From Bacteroidales bacterium (GTDB lineage Bacteria; Bacteroidota; Bacteroidia; Bacteroidales; UBA932), in assembly GCA_017548505.1 (NCBI GenBank), contig JAFYZX010000025.1:1-51912 (forward strand): DNA of 51,912 bases. The letters run 5' to 3'. Both the position numbers and the translations under genes were made by a program. The notes beneath the pieces are model-generated. The model was not told the DNA's origin. It worked only from the letters and a program-made list of their open reading frames with translations, and searched no databases. Positions 9,127 to 16,642 of the stretch are shown here, in pieces. Each line of letters starts with the position of its first letter. Position 1 is the first letter of the stretch.

Positions 9127-9396
9127 ATGAAAATAAAGAAAGGATTTGTGCTTCGCCAGCTTCTTGGCGAGTACGTGGTTACCGGAGAGGGCCTGGAGAG
9201 GGTGAATTTCAACAAGATTATTTCTCTCAACGCTACTGCCGCCTACCTGTGGGAGCAGGTTCAGGACAAGGATTTTACCGTTGAGGACCTTGCCAGCCTT
9301 CTTACGGAAAAGTATGAAGTTTCCGCCGAGACCGCTCTCAACGATTCCAGGACTCTTGCAGACTCCTGGAAAGATGCCGGCCTGATAGACGAATAA
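9127..9396 (+). CDS. PqqD-like peptide recognition protein
   Basis: This 89-residue protein of the PqqD/RRE type binds the leader of ribosomally made peptides and presents it to modifying enzymes. It has the family layout: an N-terminal beta segment (FVLRQLLGEYVVTGEG), FNKIISLNATAAYLWEQV, then a winged-helix part (TVEDLASLLTEKYEVSAETALNDSRTLADSWKDAGLI). It lies 17 bases after the peptidase gene and 11 before the ABC exporter. No precursor peptide or radical SAM enzyme is adjacent, which is unusual for a complete RiPP cluster. Confidence 0.88.
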   Translation: MKIKKGFVLRQLLGEYVVTGEGLERVNFNKIISLNATAAYLWEQVQDKDFTVEDLASLLTEKYEVSAETALNDSRTLADSWKDAGLIDE

Positions 9397-9407
9397 ACCC
9401 AAGGCAA

Positions 9408-11051
9408 ATGAAGAGCGTTGGATACTGCCTTAGGGCAGCCATAAGGATGAGCCGCCCCGCAAGATGGAGGATGCTGGTCAGTTTCCTGATCGGCCTGGTC
9501 CAGATTGCCGCATCGCTTTCCTTTGTGTGGATAAGCAAGGCTCTGGTGGACGTGGCCACGGGAGACCGCAGCGGTTCCCTGTGGTTCTATGTCATTCTTA
9601 TGGCGTCCATTATGCTTGCCCAGATTGCTCTTCGCCTGTTTGCCGCCTGGTGGGAGAAGATGAACGTGGTCAAGACGCAGAACATTCTGAGAAGAAGCCA
9701 TTTCTCCCACGTTCTGTTCTCTACCTGGAGAGGCAAGGAGATGTTCCACAGCGCGGATACCGTAAACCGCCTGGAGGAAGACATAAGGGTTGTGACGGAA
9801 CTTCTGTGCGTCAGGATTCCGGATGTGTTTGTTACCGTGTGCCAGCTGGTTGCGGCTTCCATCTATGCCGTGATTCTGGCTCCGGGCCTTATCTGGATGG
9901 TGATAGTCCTTATGATTATCGCTATCGTTGGCTCCCGCCTGTTCTTCCGCAAACTGCGCAGCCTTACAGACAATATCCGAAAGAAAGACAGCCGCGTGCA
10001 GCAGCTTTTCCAGGATAATCTCCGCCTTAGGGATCTGGTGCTTATGCTTTTCGGCCCGTCCAAGGTTATTGGCCGGCTGGACAGCGAGCAGAAAGATATC
10101 GAGAACCTTACCCGCAAGCGTCTGCTCCTGAATGTGGTAGCCAGAGGCTTCATGGGAGTCGGCTTCATGGGCGGTTACGCCGCCGCCTTCTTCTGGGGAG
10201 TCTTCGGAATCGCTGCAGGAACGGTGACATACGGTATGATGACCGCCATGCTCCAGCTGGTTGGGCAGGTTCAGAGGCCGATTTCAGATATCGGCAGAGC
10301 CATACCTGCATTCATCCACGCTGTAACTTCCATAGAGAGGCTCTCCGAACTGACAGACCTTCAGCAGGAAGAGCAGGGAGAGGGCGTTGTCTTTGAAGAC
10401 GCTCCTCAGATTACCCTCAGCGATGTAAGCTTCTCCTATCCCGATTCGGATGAACTTGTCCTGAAGGATTTTTCCTGCACATTCCCGAGCGGAAGCCTTA
10501 CTGCCATAATGGGTCTTACCGGAGCCGGAAAGAGCACGCTTATGCGCATTGTCATGGGGCTTCTTTCCCCAACCAAAGGCACGGTGGAGATCTCCGGAGA
10601 AAAGGGCGGAAAACGGCAAACGGAAACAATTTCCGCCAAGACCCGGGAGAACTTCATGTATGTTCCGCAGGGCAACACCCTTCTTTCCGGAACTATCCGT
10701 GAAAACCTGAAACTTGTGGATCCTGATGCTGATGACAATCTTCTGAAAGAAGTCCTCAAAAGAGCCGAAGCGGGCTTTGTGCTCGATCTTCCGGAAGGGA
10801 TGGACACCAGGTGCGGAGAAGACGGAACCGGCCTTTCAGAGGGCCAGTGCCAGCGAATCGCCATAGCCAGGGCATTGCTGAAAAAAGGCGGAGTGCTTCT
10901 TCTGGATGAAGCCACCTCCGCCCTCGACAGTGCAACTGAAGGCCGTCTGCTGGATAACATCTGCAATTTCTATCGCGGAAAAAAGACAATCATCTTCATT
11001 TCCCATCGCGATGCGGTTGCAAGTGCCGCAGACAATATCCTCCGCCTTTAA
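9408..11051 (+). CDS. ABC exporter, fused permease and ATPase
   Basis: This 547-residue half-transporter is a type IV ABC exporter. Membrane helices occupy roughly residues 20-290. The nucleotide-binding domain has Walker A GLTGAGKST (369-377), a Q-loop (YVPQGN), signature LSEGQ (476-480) and Walker B VLLLDEATSALD, and ends with an H-loop (FISHRD). It would work as a dimer in the inner membrane. No C39 peptidase domain is fused, fitting the separate peptidase upstream. It closes the kinase-peptidase-PqqD-exporter cassette, so export of a modified peptide is the best guess. Its TAA abuts the convergent lipoprotein stop with no gap. Confidence 0.88.
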   Translation: MKSVGYCLRAAIRMSRPARWRMLVSFLIGLVQIAASLSFVWISKALVDVATGDRSGSLWFYVILMASIMLAQIALRLFAAWWEKMNVVKTQNILRRSHFSHVLFSTWRGKEMFHSADTVNRLEEDIRVVTELLCVRIPDVFVTVCQLVAASIYAVILAPGLIWMVIVLMIIAIVGSRLFFRKLRSLTDNIRKKDSRVQQLFQDNLRLRDLVLMLFGPSKVIGRLDSEQKDIENLTRKRLLLNVVARGFMGVGFMGGYAAAFFWGVFGIAAGTVTYGMMTAMLQLVGQVQRPISDIGRAIPAFIHAVTSIERLSELTDLQQEEQGEGVVFEDAPQITLSDVSFSYPDSDELVLKDFSCTFPSGSLTAIMGLTGAGKSTLMRIVMGLLSPTKGTVEISGEKGGKRQTETISAKTRENFMYVPQGNTLLSGTIRENLKLVDPDADDNLLKEVLKRAEAGFVLDLPEGMDTRCGEDGTGLSEGQCQRIAIARALLKKGGVLLLDEATSALDSATEGRLLDNICNFYRGKKTIIFISHRDAVASAADNILRL

Positions 11052-11759
11052 CTACTTGGAGATTTCTGCCTTTACCTGCTCCTGAACCTTTGGATCGGAC
11101 AGAATCTTTTCCGCCTCTGCCATAGACTCGTCCAGGCTCTTCTGCAGTCCTCTGTAAATCTGTACCCGTGCCTTGCAAGGTACGTCGTTTCCGTCAACCT
11201 TCTTGTCTTTCCTTTCCATTGAAACATGGTAGAAGACTCCGTCCTTGATGTAGGACCAGCCGTACATTCCCATATAGAAATCCACGCCAAAGAGCTTTCC
11301 GCCCTTGCCGTCCTCTATCATCTTGTCAAAGTCCTTCTCCCGGGACGCTTCTTCCAGAGTGTTCTTCTCCTCAAAGCCGTAAACGTTTATGCCGTTGTCC
11401 GCAATGCCCTTTGTTACATCGTAAACCTTGCGTACATACTTGATGTACTCGTCTTTGGAGAGTTCTCCCTCCTTAACGGTGAAAGTTGCTGTGGCTACGT
11501 GCCCGTCGTCTCCGTAGAAGTCGTACTTGTCTGCCTCTCCCAGAGCAAAGTCCGGGGTGATGGAAGAAAAGTCAACTCCATAGTTTTTCCTGAAGCAGAA
11601 TTCCGCAGCCTCCTGGCTGTCTTTAGGCCCGTCGAAAACAGCCTCTTCTCCAGGGGCAGTCTTCTTTTCCGCGGTACCGGCAGAAGATTTCTTTCCTCCG
11701 CAGGCTGCAACCATCATCGCAGAGGCTGCAACCATCATGATCAGATAAATCCTTTTCAT
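11052..11759 (-). CDS. Hypothetical lipoprotein A of pair
   Basis: This 235-residue protein has a type II signal peptide (MKRIYLIMMVAASAMMVAAC, lipobox Cys20) followed by a polar linker (GGKKSSAGTAEKK). The mature part is acidic and mixed alpha/beta with no family I recognise; near the end it has LQKSLDESMAEAEKILSDPKVQEQ, probably helical. The first 62 bases of the gene are nearly identical to those of the next lipoprotein gene while the mature proteins are unrelated. It lies 21 bases after that gene, so one operon is likely. Confidence 0.75.
   Translation of the reverse strand: MKRIYLIMMVAASAMMVAACGGKKSSAGTAEKKTAPGEEAVFDGPKDSQEAAEFCFRKNYGVDFSSITPDFALGEADKYDFYGDDGHVATATFTVKEGELSKDEYIKYVRKVYDVTKGIADNGINVYGFEEKNTLEEASREKDFDKMIEDGKGGKLFGVDFYMGMYGWSYIKDGVFYHVSMERKDKKVDGNDVPCKARVQIYRGLQKSLDESMAEAEKILSDPKVQEQVKAEISK
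11698..11759 (-). repeat. Signal-peptide DNA repeat, copy A
   Basis: These 62 bases cover the start codon to the lipobox of lipoprotein A. They match 12433-12494 at 61 of 62 positions, differing by one C/T. The unit itself contains two near-identical 21-bp halves beginning GGCTGCAACCATCAT on the plus strand. Confidence 0.9.
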
Positions 11760-11780
11760 AGAAAATAATGGAATCCGCGA

Positions 11781-12494
11781 TTAATCAATGGCAATAAGTT
11801 CCTGAACCAGAGTAGGATTGCCGTCTTCTCCGTTCAGAACGTTCTTGACCACTCCAATGCCTTTTTTCATCCACATCTTGACGGTTCCGGCCTGCTTGAT
11901 GTTCATTATGAAATTAACTTCAGAGGTATAGTCGTATTCAAGAACCCAGCATTTGAATTTTCCTGCCGGAGTTTCAATCTCCTCCTGCCCGGTGAATCTT
12001 ACATTGTGGAAAGTGCCGGTGGTACCGAGCGCTTCAATCACAATCTTGCTGTCTCCCAGATCTTCACCGACTTTCGGTTCTTCTGGAATGACGGGGCCGT
12101 GCCCTTTAACGCTGAAAGCAGGGCCGTACTGTCCCATCATTGCCTTGGCGTTTGTATGGAAATAGCCGTCTTCAGTCCAAACGTCGCATCCTACAGGCTG
12201 CTGTGCCACTCCTTTGATTGATTCTATCACCACATTGAAGGTGATGGTTTTCTTGTTGCCTTCGGTATTGCTTCCTACGATGTTGTACTTGAAGATGTCG
12301 TTGGTGGTTCCGCTCTGTTTATAGGTCAATACTGTGCCGGGAGTTTCGCAGAACCAGGTTCCTTCTTCTTTTGCGACCTCCTCCTGCTGTTCTTCGGCTT
12401 CAGTGCCGCCTTGGTTATTGCCTGAGTTTGAGCCGCAGGCTGCAACCATCATCGCAGAGGCTGCAACCATCATGATCAGATAAATCTTTTTCAT
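11781..12494 (-). CDS. Lipoprotein B, possibly DUF3108-like
   Basis: This 237-residue lipoprotein has the signal peptide MKKIYLIMMVAASAMMVAAC (Cys20), a Gln/Glu-rich linker and a beta-rich mature domain. The phrases GTVLTYKQSGT, TPAGKFKCWVLEYD and VKMWMKKGIGVVK resemble the DUF3108/TapB-like group, in which a 'TPAGxFxC' strand is typical; I am not certain of that assignment. It lies between an OmpA-like gene (stop 15 bases upstream) and lipoprotein A, on the same strand, so an envelope operon of three is likely. Confidence 0.72.
   Translation of the reverse strand: MKKIYLIMMVAASAMMVAACGSNSGNNQGGTEAEEQQEEVAKEEGTWFCETPGTVLTYKQSGTTNDIFKYNIVGSNTEGNKKTITFNVVIESIKGVAQQPVGCDVWTEDGYFHTNAKAMMGQYGPAFSVKGHGPVIPEEPKVGEDLGDSKIVIEALGTTGTFHNVRFTGQEEIETPAGKFKCWVLEYDYTSEVNFIMNIKQAGTVKMWMKKGIGVVKNVLNGEDGNPTLVQELIAID
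12433..12494 (-). repeat. Signal-peptide DNA repeat, copy B
   Basis: This is the second copy of the 62-base segment (see 11698-11759), covering start codon to lipobox of lipoprotein B. The identity stops at the lipobox and does not extend into the upstream regions. Confidence 0.9.
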
Positions 12495-12509
12495 AAAACT
12501 AAAATCGGA

Positions 12510-13886
12510 TTACTTCTTGATGAATTCTACGCGGCGGTTCTTTGCCCTGCCTGCTTCTGTGGAGTTGTCTGCAACTGGCTCGTGGCTTCCCTTGCCCACA
12601 GCCCTGAGGTTGAATGAATCGACTCCCATTCCCTCAAGTGCCTTGACAACGGCTTCTGCTCTCTGCTGAGAAAGCGGATCGTTCACCTTGTCAGAGCCCT
12701 GGTTGTCGCAGTGTCCCTGAACTTCGAACCTTACGTTAGGGTTCTTCTTCATATAGTCAGCCACCTTCTTGATTTCCTCCATACTCTCTGGCTTTAGATC
12801 TGCCTTTCCGGAAACGAACAGAATGTTGTTTGTAACAAATTTTCCGCTCTCAGCGATGGCCTTTGAAACAGCATCCATATCTGTTACAGTCTGATCATAG
12901 AGATCCATAGCGCCTTTGGCATAGCGGAAGTTTGTTACATAATTATTGTTGCCGTTGAATCCGCCCCATTCTGCCTGATGGATTATCATACGCACAGCTG
13001 GTCTGCAATTAGGGATGTTAATAACACGCTTGTTGTTAACATAGATCTTTAGGGCACGCTTGTTGAAAGACAAAGCAAAGTGGCTCCAGTCATTCTTCTT
13101 CAACTCCCAAGTCTTGCCGTCGCCAGAATCTCTCCAGTCACCTGCGGTAGATAAGTAACGGCATGTTACTGATAGTTTGTCATAACTTTCGCCAATTCTG
13201 ATTTCATAAGCATCATCACCCTGCGCATCCTTGAACTCAAGCTCATAGCAGTTGCTAAGTTCTGTCTTAGGGTCGTTCATCCAGAAATCGAACTCTAAAG
13301 TGAATACATCCGGGATATAACTCTTTTGATTGGTCATCAGAGGTTCAACCCTTGACCCCGGTTCAAAATGGAGGCACTTAAAACCTTTTAAATTAGCCAC
13401 ATCCGCAGAGCCCTCGATTAGATCCCATTTAGACGGGAACTCGCCCATCTGCTCAGTCTTCAAATCATCTTCAAAGAAAGCAACAGCTCCAGGCACGAAG
13501 TCGCTTTGTTCGTATTGAGCTTCAGCAGGGGTATTGTCCGGGCGTTTGGTTCCGCACTGGTCGCAGAACTTTCCGGTGTTGCCCTTGTGGCCGCACTCTG
13601 GGTTAGGGCAAGTCCAGGTGCCAGGCTTGGCAACTGTTACATCCTCGCCATCGTCTTCATCCTCGTCGTCACTGTCCTTGGATTTCTTGTCCTTGTCTTT
13701 TTTCTTTCCGCTTAGAAGCCCGCCTATGCCGTCAAAAACTTTGTCAACGGCCTGGTCTACGGTCTCTTCGGTCTTGTTCTCGGTTTTGTCCTTAACTGCC
13801 TTGCCAATTTTCTTCAGGAAACCCTGTGCACTAGCTGCTGTGCAGACCAGCATCATGGCAACAAGGAGCATAATCAACTTTTTCAT
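12510..13886 (-). CDS. OmpA-family protein with zinc ribbon and LamG-like domain
   Basis: This 458-residue exported protein has a signal peptide (MKKLIMLLVAMMLVCTAASAQ). After it come an amphipathic segment and a highly charged linker (KKKDKDKKSKDSDDEDEDDGED), then a four-cysteine zinc ribbon (CPNPEC..CDQC, about residues 94-115). A LamG/concanavalin-like domain follows (FTLEFDFWMNDP, WSHFALSFNKRALKIYVNN, about 150-320), then a C-terminal OmpA peptidoglycan-binding domain (residues 350-458, VQGHCDNQG, LSQQRAEAV, NRRVEF). OmpA domains anchor proteins to the cell wall. A zinc ribbon in an exported protein is unusual. It probably heads the lipoprotein operon. Confidence 0.85.
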   Translation of the reverse strand: MKKLIMLLVAMMLVCTAASAQGFLKKIGKAVKDKTENKTEETVDQAVDKVFDGIGGLLSGKKKDKDKKSKDSDDEDEDDGEDVTVAKPGTWTCPNPECGHKGNTGKFCDQCGTKRPDNTPAEAQYEQSDFVPGAVAFFEDDLKTEQMGEFPSKWDLIEGSADVANLKGFKCLHFEPGSRVEPLMTNQKSYIPDVFTLEFDFWMNDPKTELSNCYELEFKDAQGDDAYEIRIGESYDKLSVTCRYLSTAGDWRDSGDGKTWELKKNDWSHFALSFNKRALKIYVNNKRVINIPNCRPAVRMIIHQAEWGGFNGNNNYVTNFRYAKGAMDLYDQTVTDMDAVSKAIAESGKFVTNNILFVSGKADLKPESMEEIKKVADYMKKNPNVRFEVQGHCDNQGSDKVNDPLSQQRAEAVVKALEGMGVDSFNLRAVGKGSHEPVADNSTEAGRAKNRRVEFIKK

Positions 13887-13953
13887 ACTTGTTGTATTTT
13901 AATAATTAATGATTTGCGTTTATGAATGTGTATAATAATCCAACTTAATTGCT

Positions 13954-13961
13954 CAAATATA
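13954..13961 (-). promoter_or_regulatory. -7 box for the OmpA-like operon
   Basis: TATATTTG on the minus strand (13961 to 13954) precedes the start at 13886, giving a leader of about 60 nt. No TTG is found at the 19-base spacing. The rest of the non-coding stretch up to 14247 contains only the gene remnant described separately. Confidence 0.5.
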
Positions 13962-13993
13962 CGAAAATACTCTAACAAATGCTATTCCACAGC

Positions 13994-14239
13994 CTAAACA
14001 GTCTTGGTTCCTATTCTATCTATCAAGAGAAGCCTGGCTTCTTCTGGTTTTTCGTAGGCGTTGCAGGATTTCAGATAAGCATCCAATTCGTAAAAATCTT
14101 CACCCCAAAGGGGCCTATGCCTCTTGAAAGCCTGCGGAGTGAAAGCAGATAATCTTCTCAGCCATAAATTTTTGCGATTAAGAGAGTGTGGGGTATTTTC
14201 TTCTAATTTTCTGTTCTTTACAAAAAGAATGAGGCGTCC
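13994..14239 (-). pseudogene. Possible gene remnant without start codon
   Basis: An open frame of 81 codons runs from just after a TAA at 14240-14242 to a TAG at 13994-13996. The translation looks protein-like (RLILFVKNRKLEENTPHSL near the start, LWGEDFYELDAYLKSCN and EEARLLLIDRIGTKTV near the end), but has no ATG, GTG or TTG start. It lies next to the displaced 21-bp repeat at 14248, so it could be the 3' part of a gene cut off by the neighbouring insertion. Family not recognised. Confidence 0.3.
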
Positions 14240-14247
14240 TTATAGCC

Positions 14248-14268
14248 TAGTACTCATCCTCGTTGAAG
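14248..14268 (-). repeat. Direct repeat, distal att-like copy
   Basis: This is identical over 21 bp to 16739-16759. On the minus strand it reads as the C-terminal codons FNEDEY plus stop of DUF2795, preceded by only a 16-codon open frame (MCIIHKTHYN...). It is best read as the displaced original 3' end of the target gene. Confidence 0.75.
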
Positions 14269-14394
14269 TTGTAGTGTGTTTTGTGTATAATACACATTGT
14301 CAATATATTACCATTGTGTTCAAAAACTGGGGATAGCTACAGGGGTAGTCTGATGTAGCTTAATTGCAACTAATTGGATTGATGAGCCCCATTT

Positions 14395-15720
14395 TTACTC
14401 TCCTTGCTCCGGAACAGGAATCCCTGCGGCGCGGAGAAATCCTTCGATTGCGTACAGAGGAAGATTCTCCATCCAGCCTTGGTCGATGTAGTTCAACATT
14501 GAGAGCCGGAGGCCTTTCAGGTTGGGATGTTCATCAATGTATGTCTTAAGAGATTTAGCTTTGACATTTTCCTCAGCCTTAGCCTCAATGGGGACAACAC
14601 GCTTTTCTGTCTGGACGGCGAAGTCTATCTCCACTTCAGATTCGTTGGTGGAATAGTAGAAGGTGGGAATCTGGATACGGGCTAATTGCTCATTGACATA
14701 GCACTCAGTGAAGGCTCCTTTGAACTCCTTGAAGATATTGTCGCCAACCAGCATCTGGGAAGCGGGAACATCTGTCATAGCCCCGAGCAAGCCCACATCC
14801 AATGGGAAAACCTTGAATACATCGAAATCTTCGTAAAAACTGAGCGGGTATTCAATCTTGGAGACGCGATGTACTTTATAGATGAGACCGGCATCTTTGA
14901 GCCAAGTAATGGCTATTTCAAAGTCCTTGGCCCTGGCGCCTTTACGTATGGCTCCATAGATGAGCTTCTTGTTCTCTTTTGCCAGATGGGAAGGGAGAGA
15001 ATCCCAAACCATTTCGATTCGTGGTACTTCCTTCTTGGGTGCGTGCTTTGAAAAGTCTTTGCGGTAGCCGGCAAGGATATCTTTATGGATCTTGCGGACG
15101 GCATTGAGCCCTTTACCGGCGATGTAACCGGCAACGGCTTCGGGCATACCGCCTACGTAATAATACTGCCTGAGGAGGTCTATATACTTTTGACTCAAGG
15201 TGTTTACTGCGATCCAGTCACATTCCAGGAGCAACTGCGTCAGTTTCTCGTTGCCTGTAGCGTTCAGGAATTCGTGCAGGGACATCGGGAACATCCGGAC
15301 AAGTTCTACCATTCCGACTGGGAAAGACTGGTCTTCGTGGATAGAGATGCCAAGGAGAGAGCCTGCGACAGCCACATCATACTCCGGGAAGTCTTCCTTG
15401 AAGTATTTGAGGCAGCCCAGGGCTGCAGCGCTTTCCTGAATTTCATCGATGATAATAAGCGTATCCTTAGGGACGATATCCACGCCTGTATGGGCAGACA
15501 ACGTACGGATGATTCTCTTGATGTCGTGATCTGGCTCAAAGATAGATTTGGCCACGGCCTCTTTATCCAAGTTGACATAGGAGACGCTTTTGTACTCCTT
15601 TGCACCGAACTCTTTGAGAATATAGGTTTTGCCAACCTGACGTGCACCATCAAGGACAAGGGGCTTATGGTCTCTACGAGACTGCCAATCAAGTAATTTT
15701 TGGTATATATCTCGTTTCAT
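14395..15720 (-). CDS. AAA_14/DUF4143 ATP-binding protein
   Basis: This 441-residue protein of the archaeal-type ATPase group is common and multicopy in Bacteroidales. The N-terminal AAA_14 domain has P-loop GARQVGKTY (near residue 25) and Walker B LIIIDEIQES; the C-terminal DUF4143 domain carries an ESEVEIDFAVQ...VVPIEAKAE segment resembling a PD-(D/E)XK nuclease fold. The start is the ATG at 15720 (MKRDIYQKLL); the frame extends nine codons upstream to a TTG or ATT. Upstream is a triplicated 33-bp repeat. Its function is unknown; a link to mobile DNA or toxin-antitoxin behaviour has been suggested for the family. It is the only intact gene of the presumed element. Confidence 0.85.
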   Translation of the reverse strand: MKRDIYQKLLDWQSRRDHKPLVLDGARQVGKTYILKEFGAKEYKSVSYVNLDKEAVAKSIFEPDHDIKRIIRTLSAHTGVDIVPKDTLIIIDEIQESAAALGCLKYFKEDFPEYDVAVAGSLLGISIHEDQSFPVGMVELVRMFPMSLHEFLNATGNEKLTQLLLECDWIAVNTLSQKYIDLLRQYYYVGGMPEAVAGYIAGKGLNAVRKIHKDILAGYRKDFSKHAPKKEVPRIEMVWDSLPSHLAKENKKLIYGAIRKGARAKDFEIAITWLKDAGLIYKVHRVSKIEYPLSFYEDFDVFKVFPLDVGLLGAMTDVPASQMLVGDNIFKEFKGAFTECYVNEQLARIQIPTFYYSTNESEVEIDFAVQTEKRVVPIEAKAEENVKAKSLKTYIDEHPNLKGLRLSMLNYIDQGWMENLPLYAIEGFLRAAGIPVPEQGE

Positions 15721-15727
15721 ATCACAC

Positions 15728-15807
15728 AAATTCTGACGAATAAACAAGTATAATCAACAAAAATTCCGACGAATCTTTGCCGCAAATATACAAAAATTCC
15801 GACGAAT
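15728..15807 (-). repeat. Three 33-bp-period repeats upstream of ATPase gene
   Basis: The 14-mer AAATTCCGACGAAT occurs at 15761-15774 and 15794-15807, and as AAATTCTGACGAAT at 15728-15741, spaced exactly 33 bp apart. On the minus strand the frame reads FVGIFVYLRQR, FVGIFVDYTCL, FVRICVI and stops in an ATGA overlapping the ATPase start. Either these are protein-binding iterons or an 11-residue repeated leader peptide. Confidence 0.7.
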
Positions 15808-15916
15808 GCCGAAGCACGGAAAGAACCTTCTGAAGTGTCCCGCTTGTGGAGTCAAAAAACCACAAATCATTGCTCCCTGTCACAGGTTATTGCAAATATA
15901 CACTTTTTGCGTGTAA
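15806..15916 (+). CDS. Doubtful 36-residue CxxC mini-ORF
   Basis: ATG to TAA encodes 36 residues (MPKHGKNLLKCPACGVKK..., then PCH), with a CPAC knuckle and later Cys/His that could bind zinc. It overlaps the last repeat copy at its start. No promoter or ribosome-binding signal is seen, and nothing else supports translation; it may be a remnant. Confidence 0.2.
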   Translation: MPKHGKNLLKCPACGVKKPQIIAPCHRLLQIYTFCV

Positions 15917-15946
15917 TTCTTTTTCTTTGGTTTACAACAGATAATC

Positions 15947-16123
15947 TCAATCATCATTTGATAAGAATCTCCATTTCATACTGCTGGCCAGAATAACGTC
16001 CGAGCCATTTTGGAATTCGACTAATCCATCTGTAAAGTGTAGCTGTAAGTTCGTGATAGTCTTATCCTTGAAATCATTGGAGACGTTAATGGTATCGACT
16101 TCGGCCAGTTCTATGCACAACAT
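15947..16123 (-). CDS. Hypothetical 58-residue protein
   Basis: This is a short open frame with plausible protein composition (MLCIELAEVDTINVSNDFKD... TDGLVEFQNGSDVILASSMKWRFL). The same frame is open upstream to about 16216, reading DDADETESRKIVYLRLAIDCGLWQF and overlapping the 3' end of the integrase remnant in another frame. It could therefore be the tail of a longer, truncated gene. Family not recognised. Confidence 0.4.
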   Translation of the reverse strand: MLCIELAEVDTINVSNDFKDKTITNLQLHFTDGLVEFQNGSDVILASSMKWRFLSNDD

Positions 16124-16158
16124 GGCAAATTGCCAGAGGCCACAATCTATTGCAAGCC

Positions 16159-16560
16159 TCAGATAGACGATTTTACGGGATTCAGTTTCATCAGCGTCAT
16201 CGACTTGCCTCCGGTATGGAATCTCTCAAAGTCTGAAAACACTCGCAGATAACTCCGGTGGTTGTAGTAGGTCTGATAGGTGATTTGTTTCTTGAGGAAC
16301 CTTGACTCCAGATATTCCAGCGCAAAATCGACAAGCGTTACCATCCTGGGGCGGTCTTCCTCTGCCACATGTGTCCCCTTAAGGATTGAACCAATGAGCG
16401 TAATCGTCAGGTTTTCAGGTTTACACTTCCCGTGTTGCTCCATAATGCCTGCCTTGAAAGCCGCCAGTTCCGCATTGATGGATAGTGACTCTTCAGTATT
16501 CCCGGATGCCATTTCCCTCCGGCTGTCCCATAGGTCCGGCTCGATGGAAACTCCTGATGG
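16159..16560 (-). pseudogene. Truncated tyrosine integrase (N-terminal part only)
   Basis: The translation (GVSIEPDLWDSRREMASGN..., LVDFALEYLESRFLKKQITYQTYYNHRSYLRVFSDF) matches the arm-binding and SAM-like core-binding domains of Bacteroidales phage-type integrases. It stops after about 130 residues with LMKLNPVKSSI, before any catalytic R...HxxR...H...Y motif; the first ATG (16512) is internal to the arm domain, and the frame remains open upstream without a good start. The gene has lost both ends. It lies next to the right direct repeat, where an element's integrase is expected. Confidence 0.7.
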
Positions 16561-16589
16561 AGGAGGAATACTGCCACAAATCAGCAGCT

Positions 16590-16632
16590 CAAAAAAGAGG
16601 GTAAAACAGTGGGCAAAAAAGAGGACAAAACA
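16590..16632. repeat. Tandem 24-bp repeats beside the integrase remnant
   Basis: CAAAAAAGAGGGTAAAACA (16590-16608) and CAAAAAAGAGGACAAAACA (16614-16632) match at 17 of 19 positions with a 24-bp period. A third partial copy (AAAGAGGGTAA) is at 16691-16701. Their place between integrase and direct repeat suits integrase arm-type sites; this is inferred. Confidence 0.5.
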
Positions 16633-16642
16633 AATAGAAAAA

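Noticed and set aside
14124-14336. 70-codon plus-strand frame in the gap left of the ATPase gene
   Set aside because: It crosses the 21-bp repeat and runs antisense to the more protein-like remnant frame; no start signal.
15728-15807. CRISPR array
   Set aside because: Only three 14-bp units with a 33-bp period, no palindromic repeat of CRISPR length, no variable spacers and no cas genes.
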